DNA from: an uncultured Bacteroidaceae bacterium
Lineage (GTDB): Bacteria; Bacteroidota; Bacteroidia; Bacteroidales; Bacteroidaceae
Assembly (NCBI GenBank): GCA_905234555.1
Contig: CAJOHO010000022.1
Location: 1-33,432, forward strand
Direction: 5' to 3'
DNA length: 33,432 bases
Shown: positions 23,430-31,612 of the stretch, piece after piece
Layout of the letters: the number at the start of each line of letters is the position of its first letter
Numbering within the stretch: position 1 is the first letter of the stretch
The notes under the pieces: model-generated
Told to the model about the DNA's origin: nothing
Databases searched by the model: none
The model's input: the letters and a program-made list of their open reading frames with translations, nothing else
Program-made: the position numbers and the translations under genes

Positions 23430-24938
23430 TTAAGGCAACTTAATCGTCGCACCTGCCGGCACATTATTCGGATCCTTGAATTTGTTCACACGGATGATGG
23501 CTCGAACAGAGTCTGGCGTTCCGTAAACCGCTCTCGACACTTTCGTCAGCGTCTCTCCACGCTTCAACACATAAGAAGTAGGACGCTCTGGCTTCGCAGG
23601 TTCCGGCTTCACTTCTGGTTTCAGTTCTGGCTTCGCAGGCTCAGGCTTTGCTTCTGGCTTCGTTTCAGGCTTCGTTGGTTCCTTCACAGTTTCAGGAGTT
23701 GCAACTGGCTTCTCCGTTTCTGGAGTTTGGACAGAGTCGGAAGCAAGCGAATCTGGCTGTTCCGGTTGGACTGGAGTGGGCTGAGGTTTCGAAGGAGTTT
23801 CAGGTTTTGCCGTTTGCTCAGTAACTTGCTCGGAATCTTTACCCTTGTCTGAACGCAGACATAGATAGTAGAAGGCGCAACCACCTGCCACAAAGAGTAA
23901 CAGGAGCAGCCATAACAGCCAACGATAACGTTTCTTTGGCTTGGGCTGAACCTTTTCTTCCGTTTCCTGTTCTTCCACCTTCTCTTCTTCCACCTCTTTT
24001 TCGTCCTTCGCTGCCTGCTCAGCCACATGATGAGCTGGTGTAAAGACGGGCTGGGTGTTGTTTTCCACGTTCTGAACCATCTGTTCCACACGCTTCACTT
24101 CAGCATCAGCCTCATCGGCACGATTCTGACAAGCCTGTACCACACCTTCCGCCTCTTTCAGCTGAACATCGACAGCCTTGATGGCGTTAAGGGCAAACTG
24201 AGCACGTTCGTCTGCCTGACGACGCTGTTCCTCAGCTTCTTTCAGGTCGTCCTCAGCCTTGTTTCTCCGTTCACGACATTCGTCTGCCTGCTGACGAGCC
24301 TGACTCAGTTCGTCATAGACAGCATCGCGCTTCTGCTGAACTTCTAGCAACTGATCATGCATATCTGCCACACTCTCAGGCGTGGAAATCAACAAGTCGA
24401 TACCCGAAAACTCATCGGCAGGAATCTCCTCAACAGGTTCTTCAGCTGGCTGTTCCTCTGGAGAATCAGCAGGTTCTTCCTTTACAGGTTCAGAAACAAC
24501 AGGTTCTTCCTTTATAGGTTCCTCTGAAGCTGGTTCTTCCTGAACAGGTTCCTCTTTTACAGGCTCTTCCTGAACTACTTCTTCCTTTGCAGGTTCAGCG
24601 ACGGGTTCGTCGGCTGTTTCTTCCTCTTTCTTCACAGGTTGTCCTGTTGTGGCGGCTTGAATCACTTCGTTGGCAGATTCTTCAGGCACAAAGGTAATCT
24701 TCTTGAAACTGGGGATGACGATGCGTTCACCGTTATTGACGTTGACACTCTCGCGGCTCTCCACTTCCACAATCTTGAAGGTTCCCAGTCCTTTCACACG
24801 AACAAAGCCATCCGTCATCAGCGCCTCCACGATGGTGTCGGACAAGGAGCGGACAAAAGACTCGATGGTCTTACGAGGGAAATTCGACTGTTGGGTCAGG
24901 ATTTCCGCCATCTGCTGGATATTCTTTTTCTCGTTCAT
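23430..24938 (-). CDS. HU-domain membrane protein with C-terminal LysM
   Basis: The 502-aa protein joins parts not usually found together. Residues 1-90 are an HU/IHF-like DNA-binding domain (MAEILTQQSNFPRKTIESFV, VRVKGLGTFKIVEVESRES, IVIPSFKKITFVP). Residues ~100-175 are Glu/Pro repeats (EEPVKEEPVQEEP type). Residues ~185-290 form a charged coiled coil. One membrane helix lies at ~338-359 (WLLWLLLLLFVAGGC), preceded by basic KPKKRYR, so the N-terminus is cytoplasmic. A Pro/Lys/Glu repeat linker (PEAKPEPAKPE) leads to a LysM domain (454-502) that would bind peptidoglycan in the periplasm. A tether between DNA and cell wall is my inference. ATG 24938 is 5 bp after the HU stop; a TTG start at 24947 would overlap it. 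Confidence 0.85.
   Translation of the reverse strand: MNEKKNIQQMAEILTQQSNFPRKTIESFVRSLSDTIVEALMTDGFVRVKGLGTFKIVEVESRESVNVNNGERIVIPSFKKITFVPEESANEVIQAATTGQPVKKEEETADEPVAEPAKEEVVQEEPVKEEPVQEEPASEEPIKEEPVVSEPVKEEPADSPEEQPAEEPVEEIPADEFSGIDLLISTPESVADMHDQLLEVQQKRDAVYDELSQARQQADECRERRNKAEDDLKEAEEQRRQADERAQFALNAIKAVDVQLKEAEGVVQACQNRADEADAEVKRVEQMVQNVENNTQPVFTPAHHVAEQAAKDEKEVEEEKVEEQETEEKVQPKPKKRYRWLLWLLLLLFVAGGCAFYYLCLRSDKGKDSEQVTEQTAKPETPSKPQPTPVQPEQPDSLASDSVQTPETEKPVATPETVKEPTKPETKPEAKPEPAKPELKPEVKPEPAKPERPTSYVLKRGETLTKVSRAVYGTPDSVRAIIRVNKFKDPNNVPAGATIKLP
24460..24620. repeat. Coding repeats for the Glu/Pro-rich segment
   Basis: Short repeats of ACAGGTTCTTCC type encode the EEPVKEEP-like segment of the HU-LysM protein. 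A second set at about 23590-23690 encodes the PEAKPEPAKPE linker after the membrane helix. Both are probably prone to length change. Confidence 0.55.
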
Positions 24939-24943
24939 ACGGC

Positions 24944-25219
24944 TCAACTATTGATTTTGGTTTTGAGCAAGGCACTGGGACGGAATCCCAATACCTGTCG
25001 CGAAGGTATCTCGAAATAGTCTTTGGTCGTCGGATTGTACATACGACGTGCCTGCTTCTCCCTCAGTTCGAAGGCGCCAAAGCCCAGCATAGCAACAGAA
25101 TTGCCTTCTGCCACTTCTGTCAGAATTTGTTCCACGCAACTGGTGAGCAAGTCGGAGGCTTCAATGGTGCTCAGACCCGTTGTCTTTGCCAAACTGGAAA
25201 TCAATTGTCTGTTTGTCAT
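24944..25219 (-). CDS. HU-family DNA-binding protein
   Basis: This 91-aa protein is a standard-length HU/IHF family member: helices at 1-40 (MTNRQLISSLAKTTGLSTIEASDLL), the beta region MLGFGAFELREKQARRMYNP, the DNA-gripping arm with NPTTKDYFEIPSRQ, and the closing GFRPSALLKTKI. It bends or coats DNA as a dimer. It sits 27 bp downstream of rimO and is followed within 5 bp by the HU-LysM gene, so the two HU-domain proteins may be made together and could pair with each other; that pairing is inference. Confidence 0.93.
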   Translation of the reverse strand: MTNRQLISSLAKTTGLSTIEASDLLTSCVEQILTEVAEGNSVAMLGFGAFELREKQARRMYNPTTKDYFEIPSRQVLGFRPSALLKTKINS

Positions 25220-25246
25220 AGGTGTTAGGGTATTCTATGTTTCTGA

Positions 25247-26557
25247 TTACGAATTGTTTCTTACCACGCTACCATAAAGGTCGAAATCGTCGGCATCGGT
25301 GATGCGGACTTCGTAGAAGCAGCCTTTGCGCAGCTGACCCTCGCTGACAGGAATCAGCACTTCAGGATCCACCTCTGGCGAGTCGAACTCCGTACGTCCC
25401 ACGAAGTAGTCACCTTCGCGACGGTCTATCACCACCGAGAAGGTCTGTCCCACTTTCCCTGCCTGTATCTCCGCAGAAATCTCCTGCTGGAGAGCCATCA
25501 GCTTCGACAGACGTTCGTGCTTCACTTCGTCAGGCACTTCGTCCTTGAAATGGCGGGCGGCATAGGTTCCTTCTTCCTCGCTGTAGGCAAAGGCACCCAT
25601 CCGTTCGAATCGGGCTTTGCGCACAAACTCCAGCAGTTCCTGGAACTCTTCTTCTCCTTCACCAGGGAATCCCACCATCAGCGTGGTGCGCAGATGGATG
25701 CCTGGAACTGCCTCGCGGATGGTGCGGAGCAGCTGGTAGGTCTGTTCGCTATCCACGTGCCGGCACATATTGCTCAGCACGGTCGAGTTGATATGCTGGA
25801 GAGCGATATCCAGATACTTGCAGACGTTCTTACGTTTGCGCATCACCGTCAGCAGATCCATCGGAAAACTGGTGGGATAGGCATAGTGCAGGCGAATCCA
25901 GCGAACGCCTTTCACACGACTCATCTTATCCACGAGTTGAGCGATGCAACGCTTGCCATAGAGGTCAACGCCGTAGAAGGTCAGTTCCTGCGCAATCACC
26001 TGAAACTCCTTCACGCCACGTGCCACGAGGTGTTCCACTTCGGAGATAATTTCCTCTATGGGTCGTGAACGATGTTTGCCCGTGATAATCGGAATGGCGC
26101 AATAGGCACAATGGCGGTCACAGCCCTCCGAAATCTTCAGATAGGCATAGTGTTTCGGCGTCGTCAGCGTGCGTTCGTTGGCACGACTCTCGTCGAAGGA
26201 CTTGCCCAAGTCGCTGAGGAGTCCCTTCCAGTTGAACTTTCCGTAGAACTTATCCACCTGCGGAATTTCCTTCTTCAGTTCCTTAAAATAGCGTTCCGAC
26301 AGACAGCCCATCACATACACACGGCGCAACCGGCCTTCTTCCTTGGCTTTGCAGAATTCGAGAATCGTGTTGATGCTCTCTTCTTTCGCGTCGCCAATGA
26401 AGCCACAGGTATTGATGACCGCAATCTCGCCATGAGGGTCCTCTGGGTCATGCTCCACCCGATAGCCGTTCAGTTCCAACTGACGGATCAGCTTTTCCGA
26501 ATCCACCAGATTCTTGGAACAGCCCATCGTGATGACGTCTATGGTATCTCGTTTCAT
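25247..26557 (-). CDS. rimO: Ribosomal protein S12 methylthiotransferase RimO
   Basis: The 436-aa radical SAM enzyme adds a methylthio group to an Asp of ribosomal protein uS12. The N-terminal MTTase domain holds C13 (MGCSKN), C51 (NTCGF) and C85 (VMGCLS) for the auxiliary cluster. The radical SAM motif is C146-x3-C150-x2-C153 (CDRHCAYC). A TRAM domain closes the protein (about 370-436, VGQTFSVVIDRREGDYFVGR). MGCSKNLVDSE and the full-length match make RimO more likely than MiaB. It lies 49 bp after ftsY on the same strand. Confidence 0.95.
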   Translation of the reverse strand: MKRDTIDVITMGCSKNLVDSEKLIRQLELNGYRVEHDPEDPHGEIAVINTCGFIGDAKEESINTILEFCKAKEEGRLRRVYVMGCLSERYFKELKKEIPQVDKFYGKFNWKGLLSDLGKSFDESRANERTLTTPKHYAYLKISEGCDRHCAYCAIPIITGKHRSRPIEEIISEVEHLVARGVKEFQVIAQELTFYGVDLYGKRCIAQLVDKMSRVKGVRWIRLHYAYPTSFPMDLLTVMRKRKNVCKYLDIALQHINSTVLSNMCRHVDSEQTYQLLRTIREAVPGIHLRTTLMVGFPGEGEEEFQELLEFVRKARFERMGAFAYSEEEGTYAARHFKDEVPDEVKHERLSKLMALQQEISAEIQAGKVGQTFSVVIDRREGDYFVGRTEFDSPEVDPEVLIPVSEGQLRKGCFYEVRITDADDFDLYGSVVRNNS

Positions 26558-26606
26558 GCTTTGTCTTTTCTTCCTTCTGTTGTCTCTTTAGCATTTACAG
26601 ACTCTG

Positions 26607-27569
26607 TCATTTCTCCTCTTCGCCGAACAGCGATTCCACGAAAGCCCTACGGTTGAAAGCCTGCAGGTCTTCCATTCCCTCGCCCAGTCCGATGAAGCGT
26701 ACAGGAATCTTAAACTGGTCGCTGATGCCGATCACTACTCCACCCTTCGCCGTTCCGTCGAGTTTGGTGATGGCGAGAGAGGTGACTTCCGTCGCCTTGG
26801 TGAACTGACGAGCCTGCTCAAACGCGTTCTGACCTGTAGAGCCGTCGAGCACCAGCAGCACTTCGTCCGGACCCTCCGGCACCACCTTCTTCACCACATT
26901 ACGGATTTTGGTCAGCTCGTTCATCAGTCCCACTTTGTTGTGGAGACGACCAGCCGTATCAATCAGCACCACGTCGGCATTGTTGGCGACAGCCGACTTC
27001 ACGGTATCGAACGCCACACTGGCTGGGTCGCTGCCCATCTGCTGCTTCACCACAGGCACACCCACACGTTCACCCCAGATGCACAACTGCTCTACAGCAG
27101 CGGCTCGGAAGGTGTCGGCAGCACCCAGATAGACCTGCTTGCCCATCTGTTTCCATTGGTAAGCCAGCTTACCGATGGTGGTGGTCTTGCCCACTCCGTT
27201 CACACCCACCACAAGGATGATGTAGGGTTTGTGGTCTTCAGGCAGTTCGAAGCCGTTGGTGTCGTCACTATTATTTTCTGTCAGCAGACTGGCAATTTCC
27301 TCACGCAGGATGGTGTTCAGTTCCGACGTGTTCACATATTTGTCGCGAGCCACTCGTTTCTCGATTCGGCTGATGATCTCCAGCGTGGTTTCCACACCTA
27401 CATCGCTGGTAATGAGGACTTCCTCCAGATTGTCGAGGACTTCGTCATCCACCTTCGACTTTCCGGCAATGGCACGCGAAATCTTAGTGAACACACTTTG
27501 CTTCGTCTTAGCCAGTCCGTTGTCAAGTGTCTCTTTCTTCTTCTTGGAAAATAAGTCAAAAAATCCCAT
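26607..27569 (-). CDS. ftsY: Signal recognition particle receptor FtsY
   Basis: The 320-aa SRP GTPase targets ribosomes making membrane proteins to the inner membrane. It has an amphipathic Lys-rich N-terminus (MGFFDLFSKKKKE), the N domain (to about 105), and the G domain: P-loop GVNGVGKTT (122-130), DTFRAAAVEQL, DTAGR, TKLDGTAKGG and GLGEGMEDLQAFN. It lacks the long acidic A domain of E. coli FtsY, as in most Bacteroidetes. It is 29 bp downstream of the L,D-transpeptidase gene. Confidence 0.96.
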   Translation of the reverse strand: MGFFDLFSKKKKETLDNGLAKTKQSVFTKISRAIAGKSKVDDEVLDNLEEVLITSDVGVETTLEIISRIEKRVARDKYVNTSELNTILREEIASLLTENNSDDTNGFELPEDHKPYIILVVGVNGVGKTTTIGKLAYQWKQMGKQVYLGAADTFRAAAVEQLCIWGERVGVPVVKQQMGSDPASVAFDTVKSAVANNADVVLIDTAGRLHNKVGLMNELTKIRNVVKKVVPEGPDEVLLVLDGSTGQNAFEQARQFTKATEVTSLAITKLDGTAKGGVVIGISDQFKIPVRFIGLGEGMEDLQAFNRRAFVESLFGEEEK

Positions 27570-27598
27570 ATTTCGAGTTGTTTGGATGATTTTATGGG

Positions 27599-28360
27599 TT
27601 ATTTGGGTAATTGATAGCCTTTAATCGGTTTCTTGTAATCCTTCCCCAACGCCTTTTCTGCATTCACTTCGAAAGGCAGCTTTCCTTTCTCCACACTCTT
27701 GATGACCACCTTGGTGTTCACCTGTGCATAGTTTTCCTTGAGGTGACGGATGTCAGGGTCGCGCAGACGGATGCATCCTTCGCTGTCGCGTCCAGGAACG
27801 GAAGCTTCGTTGTTGGTGCTGCCATGAATGCCGATACCGCTGTGACCTGGTGTCACCAGACGCATGAACCAGTCGCCATAGGATTTCACGTTGCCGCGTC
27901 CATCCTTGAAGTCGTGACGCCAGCTGCTGGCATCCTGAATCATACTGATGGTGAAAGGCTTCGCCATCGTACATTCAGGCGTCTTCATGTCGCCCACACG
28001 CTGCTTGTTTCCTGCGTTCTTGGCGTAGCAAATGGGATAGTGAGCCACGAGGACCGTGTCCTTCTTGGCTGGTATTACCTCATAGACATACAGGCGGAAC
28101 TCTTTCTTCGAAATAACGAAGAAGCAGTTCTTCTTCACCACATCTTTCTTATATACCTGCAACGAATCGCGATAGTCATAGACGTGGTAGGTCTTTGTCC
28201 CCACCGTCACGTACTTCATATCCTGATCCTCAGCAGGGTTCTGCTTTTCAGCCTGTGTCTTCGTCGGCGTCTTAGTCTGTGGTTTCTGCGCATAGACGGA
28301 GGCAGAAGACAACAGGAGAGCTGCCAGCACGAGGCCTTGCATCATTCGGTTCGATTTCAT
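27599..28360 (-). CDS. L,D-transpeptidase (YkuD domain), exported
   Basis: The 253-aa protein has a signal peptide (to about residue 25, SSASVYAQ), a Lys/Thr/Gln-rich linker and a YkuD domain at about 78-220. The catalytic set is H179 (GIHGSTNN), C196 and R198 in the motif SEGCIRLRD. L,D-transpeptidases form 3-3 peptidoglycan cross-links or attach proteins to the wall. Most relatives have SHG or SRGCIR at this site; here the residue before GC is Glu. It is a paralog of the protein at 29011-29928. Its ATG overlaps the stop of the SH3b gene by one base (TAATG), so the two are coupled. Confidence 0.85.
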   Translation of the reverse strand: MKSNRMMQGLVLAALLLSSASVYAQKPQTKTPTKTQAEKQNPAEDQDMKYVTVGTKTYHVYDYRDSLQVYKKDVVKKNCFFVISKKEFRLYVYEVIPAKKDTVLVAHYPICYAKNAGNKQRVGDMKTPECTMAKPFTISMIQDASSWRHDFKDGRGNVKSYGDWFMRLVTPGHSGIGIHGSTNNEASVPGRDSEGCIRLRDPDIRHLKENYAQVNTKVVIKSVEKGKLPFEVNAEKALGKDYKKPIKGYQLPK

Positions 28361-28932
28361 TATTTCGTCACGTAAGAGAATTTCTTGGAAATATACACCA
28401 CTCTACCCTGATACATGCACTTGTAGAAGTCGTTAGCCTCACCTTTGTACTCCAGATAGGTGCCTTTGGGCAGATAACAGGGGCTGCCGTCGTCCCAGGT
28501 AAAGTACTTGTAGTTGGTGCCAGGACCCACACGCAGACGCACGTTCGTTCCGTTGATCACCACAAAGAACTTCTGGTTGTTCTGAGCAGGAGCTGCGGAA
28601 GGACGCGAGGTGCTTGACTGCGAACCGTTCTGGATGTAGGAATACTGCTTGGCAACATAGAGCGTCTGGTTGTTGTAGAGCACTCGGTAGAAGTCGCCAG
28701 CCTCACCCTTGTAGGGCAGTCTCGTACCTTTGGGCAGATACTTCGGAGCACCATTTCCGTCGTGCAGCCAACTGCAGTTCAGGTTCGGTTCGAAGCGCAG
28801 ACGCAGGTTCGTACCATTGATAACCACATACTTCTGTGGGGACTGAGTGCTGGTCTGGTTGCCAGCCTGAGCAGGAGCAGAACCCATCAGCATGGCTCCC
28901 ACAACTGCCAACATACAAATTAACCGTTTCAT
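28360..28932 (-). CDS. Exported protein with two SH3b domains
   Basis: The 190-aa protein has a signal peptide (MKRLICMLAVVGAMLMGSAPAQA) and two similar bacterial SH3-like domains at about 33-100 and 121-190, each with VVINGTN(L/V)RLR, YLPKGT, YKGEA(G/N)DFY and a closing Y(I/V)-rich strand. They are joined by a Ser/Ala/Pro/Gln linker. SH3b domains bind cell-wall peptides, so the protein may position the coupled L,D-transpeptidase; this is inference. No catalytic domain is present. It overlaps the transpeptidase gene by one base. Confidence 0.82.
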   Translation of the reverse strand: MKRLICMLAVVGAMLMGSAPAQAGNQTSTQSPQKYVVINGTNLRLRFEPNLNCSWLHDGNGAPKYLPKGTRLPYKGEAGDFYRVLYNNQTLYVAKQYSYIQNGSQSSTSRPSAAPAQNNQKFFVVINGTNVRLRVGPGTNYKYFTWDDGSPCYLPKGTYLEYKGEANDFYKCMYQGRVVYISKKFSYVTK

Positions 28933-29010
28933 AGTCTTCTCTATTTATTTTTTTATATACACAAACTGTTTTGTCACAGACAATTAACAAGAAGCATCCA
29001 AATCAAGGAT

Positions 29011-29928
29011 TCACCTCAGTTCTTTGGGTTTCTTGAAGACAGCAGGTTCCCCGTTGTCAAGCAACTGATCGTAGTCGTCCGTTATCACTTCCGCAGGCGT
29101 TTCCGTTCTCTTCATCACAGCAGGTTCCTCCCCCTTGGGGGAGTCAGAGGGGGTCTGGGTTTCAGCAAACAGCGGATTATGCAACTCCGGAGCCACATAC
29201 TTATCACCCAAGGCGGCTTGTGCCTTCCGTTCGAAAGGATATTTCGTCTCACCTATACCTTTTATAATAACAGGCTGATCGACCTGCGCAAAGAGGTCGT
29301 GCAGCTGGATGAGGTCTGCGTCTCTCAGACGGATGCAGCCTTCGCTGTCGCGTCCAGGTACAGACGCAGCATTGTTCGTGCTGCCATGAATGCCGATACC
29401 CTTGAATCCTGGCGTTTCCAGACGCATGAACCAGTCACCATAGGAACGGATGCTTCCTCGTCCGTCGCCAAAGTCATGATGCCAGTCGCTGGCGTTCTGA
29501 ATCTGGGAGATGCGGAAAGGCGCAGCCATCGTACTTTCCGGCGTACGCATATCGCCACTGGCCTGCTTGGCTTCCGGATATTTGGCGTAGCAGACAGGGA
29601 AATGAGCCACCAGCGTCGTATCGCCTTTGTTCGCCTCATACACATAGAGGCGGTATTCGCGCTTCGAGATGACGATGAAGCAACGGTCTTTGTTCACCTT
29701 CTTCTGATACACCTGCGCCTGATCGTCGATGTCAGCCACTAAATAGCTGATCGAACCGGCATCATAGTTACGCATCGGAATGTCCAGCTCCCCTTTGCTG
29801 AGAGAATCCTGCTGAGCCTGTTCCAGCCCGTCACCAGCGTTTCCGCTGTCCGAACCCTTGCAGCCCGTCGCACTCACCGCCAGCAGGCAGAGTGTCGCCA
29901 CCACGATATTTGGAAATGACTTTTTCAT
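29011..29928 (-). CDS. Lipoprotein L,D-transpeptidase (YkuD domain)
   Basis: The 305-aa protein has a lipobox (SATGC, lipid Cys23) and a YkuD domain at about 80-225 with H181, C198 and R200 in GIHGSTNN and SEGCIRLRD. It is a close paralog of the protein at 27599-28360 (shared motifs RSYGDWFMRL or KSYGDWFMRL, NNxASVPGRDSEGCIRLRD), but membrane-anchored. The C-terminal tail (about 235-305) is polar and contains TPSDSPKGEEP, encoded by a GC-rich palindromic repeat (29127-29160). The two paralogs flank the SH3b gene, so a local duplication is likely. Confidence 0.83.
   Translation of the reverse strand: MKKSFPNIVVATLCLLAVSATGCKGSDSGNAGDGLEQAQQDSLSKGELDIPMRNYDAGSISYLVADIDDQAQVYQKKVNKDRCFIVISKREYRLYVYEANKGDTTLVAHFPVCYAKYPEAKQASGDMRTPESTMAAPFRISQIQNASDWHHDFGDGRGSIRSYGDWFMRLETPGFKGIGIHGSTNNAASVPGRDSEGCIRLRDADLIQLHDLFAQVDQPVIIKGIGETKYPFERKAQAALGDKYVAPELHNPLFAETQTPSDSPKGEEPAVMKRTETPAEVITDDYDQLLDNGEPAVFKKPKELR
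29127..29160. repeat. GC-rich palindromic repeat in the transpeptidase tail
   Basis: CTCCCCCTTGGGGGAG forms a strong stem-loop, followed by TCAGAGGGGGTCTGGG. It resembles one arm of the repeat at 5451-5560. It is read in frame as TPSDSPKGEEP in a region that looks unstructured. Confidence 0.6.
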
Positions 29929-29961
29929 TTGAACTTTAAACTTTAAACCCTAAACAGTAAA

Positions 29962-31197
29962 CTAATCATAGAAGAAGAAATAGCTGAAGAAGATGGCGGC
30001 AATGATGCCGGCGGCATCAGCCATCAGTCCGCAGGCCACAGAGTAGCGGTATTTCTTGATGCCCACACTACCGAAGTAGATGGCAAGGATGTAGAACGTG
30101 GTATCGGTACTGCCCTGCAGCACACTCGCCAGATGACCCACGAAGGAGTCAGGACCCTGCGAATCGAAGATGTTCAGCATCATACCACGAGCGCCACCGC
30201 CGTTCAGCGGTTTCAGAATGGCGACAGGCAAGGCTTCCACGAAGTCGTCGTTGGCACCCAACGAACAAACCAGGTTCGACACACCGTCCTGCAACAGCTG
30301 CAACGCACCCGACTCCTTGAACACACCGATGGCTACGAGGATGGCAACGCAGTAAGGAATAATGCTGACAGCCACGTTGAATCCGCCTTTGGCACCAGCG
30401 ATGAAAGAGTCATAGACGTTGAGTTTCTTGCGCCAGCCGTAGCAGATAAACGTCATGATGGCACCCAGCAACAGACAGGCTGTGAGGATGCGGCAGAAGT
30501 TCTTCACGTCCTCCGTACCCATGCCGTAGATGGTGCCGAAGAGAGCTGCCACTACCGCAAAGATACAGGCGAACATCACCAGGAAAGCCCGTCGGAACAG
30601 GTTGATACGCTGGTAGATGCTCACAGCGAGAAGACCCACCAGCGTCGAACACATCGTCGTCAGCAGCAAGGGGATGAACACATCCGTCGGGTCGGCAGCG
30701 TTGAACTGTGCCCTGTAGTTCATGATGCTCACAGGAATGATGGTCAGTCCTGACGTATTGAGTACCAGGAACATAATCATCGAGTTGCTCGCCGTATCCT
30801 TCTTGGGGTTGATTTCCTGCAGCTCCTGCATGGCTTTCAAACCCACAGGCGTTGCCGCATTATCCAGACCCAGCATATTCGCCGATACATTCATAAAGAT
30901 GCTACCCAGCGCAGGATGCCCTTTGGGAATCTCAGGAAACAGCTTCGTCAGCACAGGACTGAGGAACTTCGCCAGTTTATTGATCAGACCGGCATCCTCG
31001 CCAATCTTCATCAGTCCCATCCAGAGCGTCAACGTACCTGTCAAACCCAGCGTGATCTCGAACGCCGTCTTCGACATATCGAAGGTAGAGTCCATCATCT
31101 GCGGCAGCGCCTCCGTATCACCCATAAAGATGAGACGAACCACACCGACAATCACGCCGATGACGAACAAACCGATCCATATATAATTCAGAGCCAT
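29962..31197 (-). CDS. SpmA/SpmB-like membrane protein (nucleoside-recognition Gate domains)
   Basis: The 411-aa protein has about ten hydrophobic segments in two halves. The first half (about 1-200, with GSIFMNVSANMLGLDNAATPVGLKAM) resembles SpmA and the second (about 230-411, ILVAIGVFKESGAL, LPVAILKPLNGGGARGMML) resembles SpmB; both are Gate-domain proteins known in Bacillus for spore core dehydration. Here they are one polypeptide in a non-sporulating lineage. A membrane transport role is likely but the substrate is unknown. It is the first gene of the run to 23430, with the next start 33 bp away. Confidence 0.85.
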   Translation of the reverse strand: MALNYIWIGLFVIGVIVGVVRLIFMGDTEALPQMMDSTFDMSKTAFEITLGLTGTLTLWMGLMKIGEDAGLINKLAKFLSPVLTKLFPEIPKGHPALGSIFMNVSANMLGLDNAATPVGLKAMQELQEINPKKDTASNSMIMFLVLNTSGLTIIPVSIMNYRAQFNAADPTDVFIPLLLTTMCSTLVGLLAVSIYQRINLFRRAFLVMFACIFAVVAALFGTIYGMGTEDVKNFCRILTACLLLGAIMTFICYGWRKKLNVYDSFIAGAKGGFNVAVSIIPYCVAILVAIGVFKESGALQLLQDGVSNLVCSLGANDDFVEALPVAILKPLNGGGARGMMLNIFDSQGPDSFVGHLASVLQGSTDTTFYILAIYFGSVGIKKYRYSVACGLMADAAGIIAAIFFSYFFFYD

Positions 31198-31262
31198 AAA
31201 TCTAATTCAGAATATGCAATAAAGAATGAAAAGCATTCAATCTGACCCTCATGTTATACTGG

Positions 31263-31316
31263 TCCTCCCCCTTGGGGGTTTCTGTCCCCCGATTAACGGG
31301 GGAATTGAAGGGGGTG
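31263..31316. repeat. GC-rich hairpins in the leader of the SpmAB unit
   Basis: CCCCCTTGGGGG (31267-31278) and CCCCCGATTAACGGGGG (31286-31302) form two stem-loops, followed by GAAGGGGGTGT. This is another copy of the CTCCCCCTTGGGGGAG family. It lies between the likely -7 box at 31354-31361 and the SpmAB start, so it would be transcribed in the 5' leader. Confidence 0.65.
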
Positions 31317-31353
31317 TAAAGACCATTGATATTAGAGGGGGCTTTTAATCTTG

Positions 31354-31361
31354 CAAAGTTA
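31354..31361 (-). promoter_or_regulatory. Likely -7 box for the SpmAB to HU-LysM unit
   Basis: TAACTTTG on the minus strand gives a leader of about 150 nt before the ATG at 31197. I find no convincing TTG at 19-20 bp upstream. Confidence 0.4.
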
Positions 31362-31463
31362 GCACAAAAATTTGAATTATTCGCCGATTTCATCGATTTT
31401 TTTTCATTTCCAAGCAAAACACACGTCAATAACCCACAAAAAACCTCCCACAAGAGAGGATTT

Positions 31464-31601
31464 TCCATCATTCCATCGTTATATCTCACATCTTACATCA
31501 TCCATCATACATCTTACATCTTCCATCTTCCATCATACATCATACCTCTTCCATCATACATCATACCTCTTACATCTTACATCATATCTCATACATCTTC
31601 C
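31464..31601. repeat. Pyrimidine-rich CATCTTACATC short tandem repeats
   Basis: About 140 bp consist of CATCATACATC, CATCTTACATC and CATCTTCC words at 5-11 bp spacing. A perfect 21-bp duplication is present (31530-31550 and 31551-31571, CCATCATACATCATACCTCT plus T). No gene is seen. Confidence 0.7.
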
Positions 31602-31612
31602 CCCCCCTTCTT

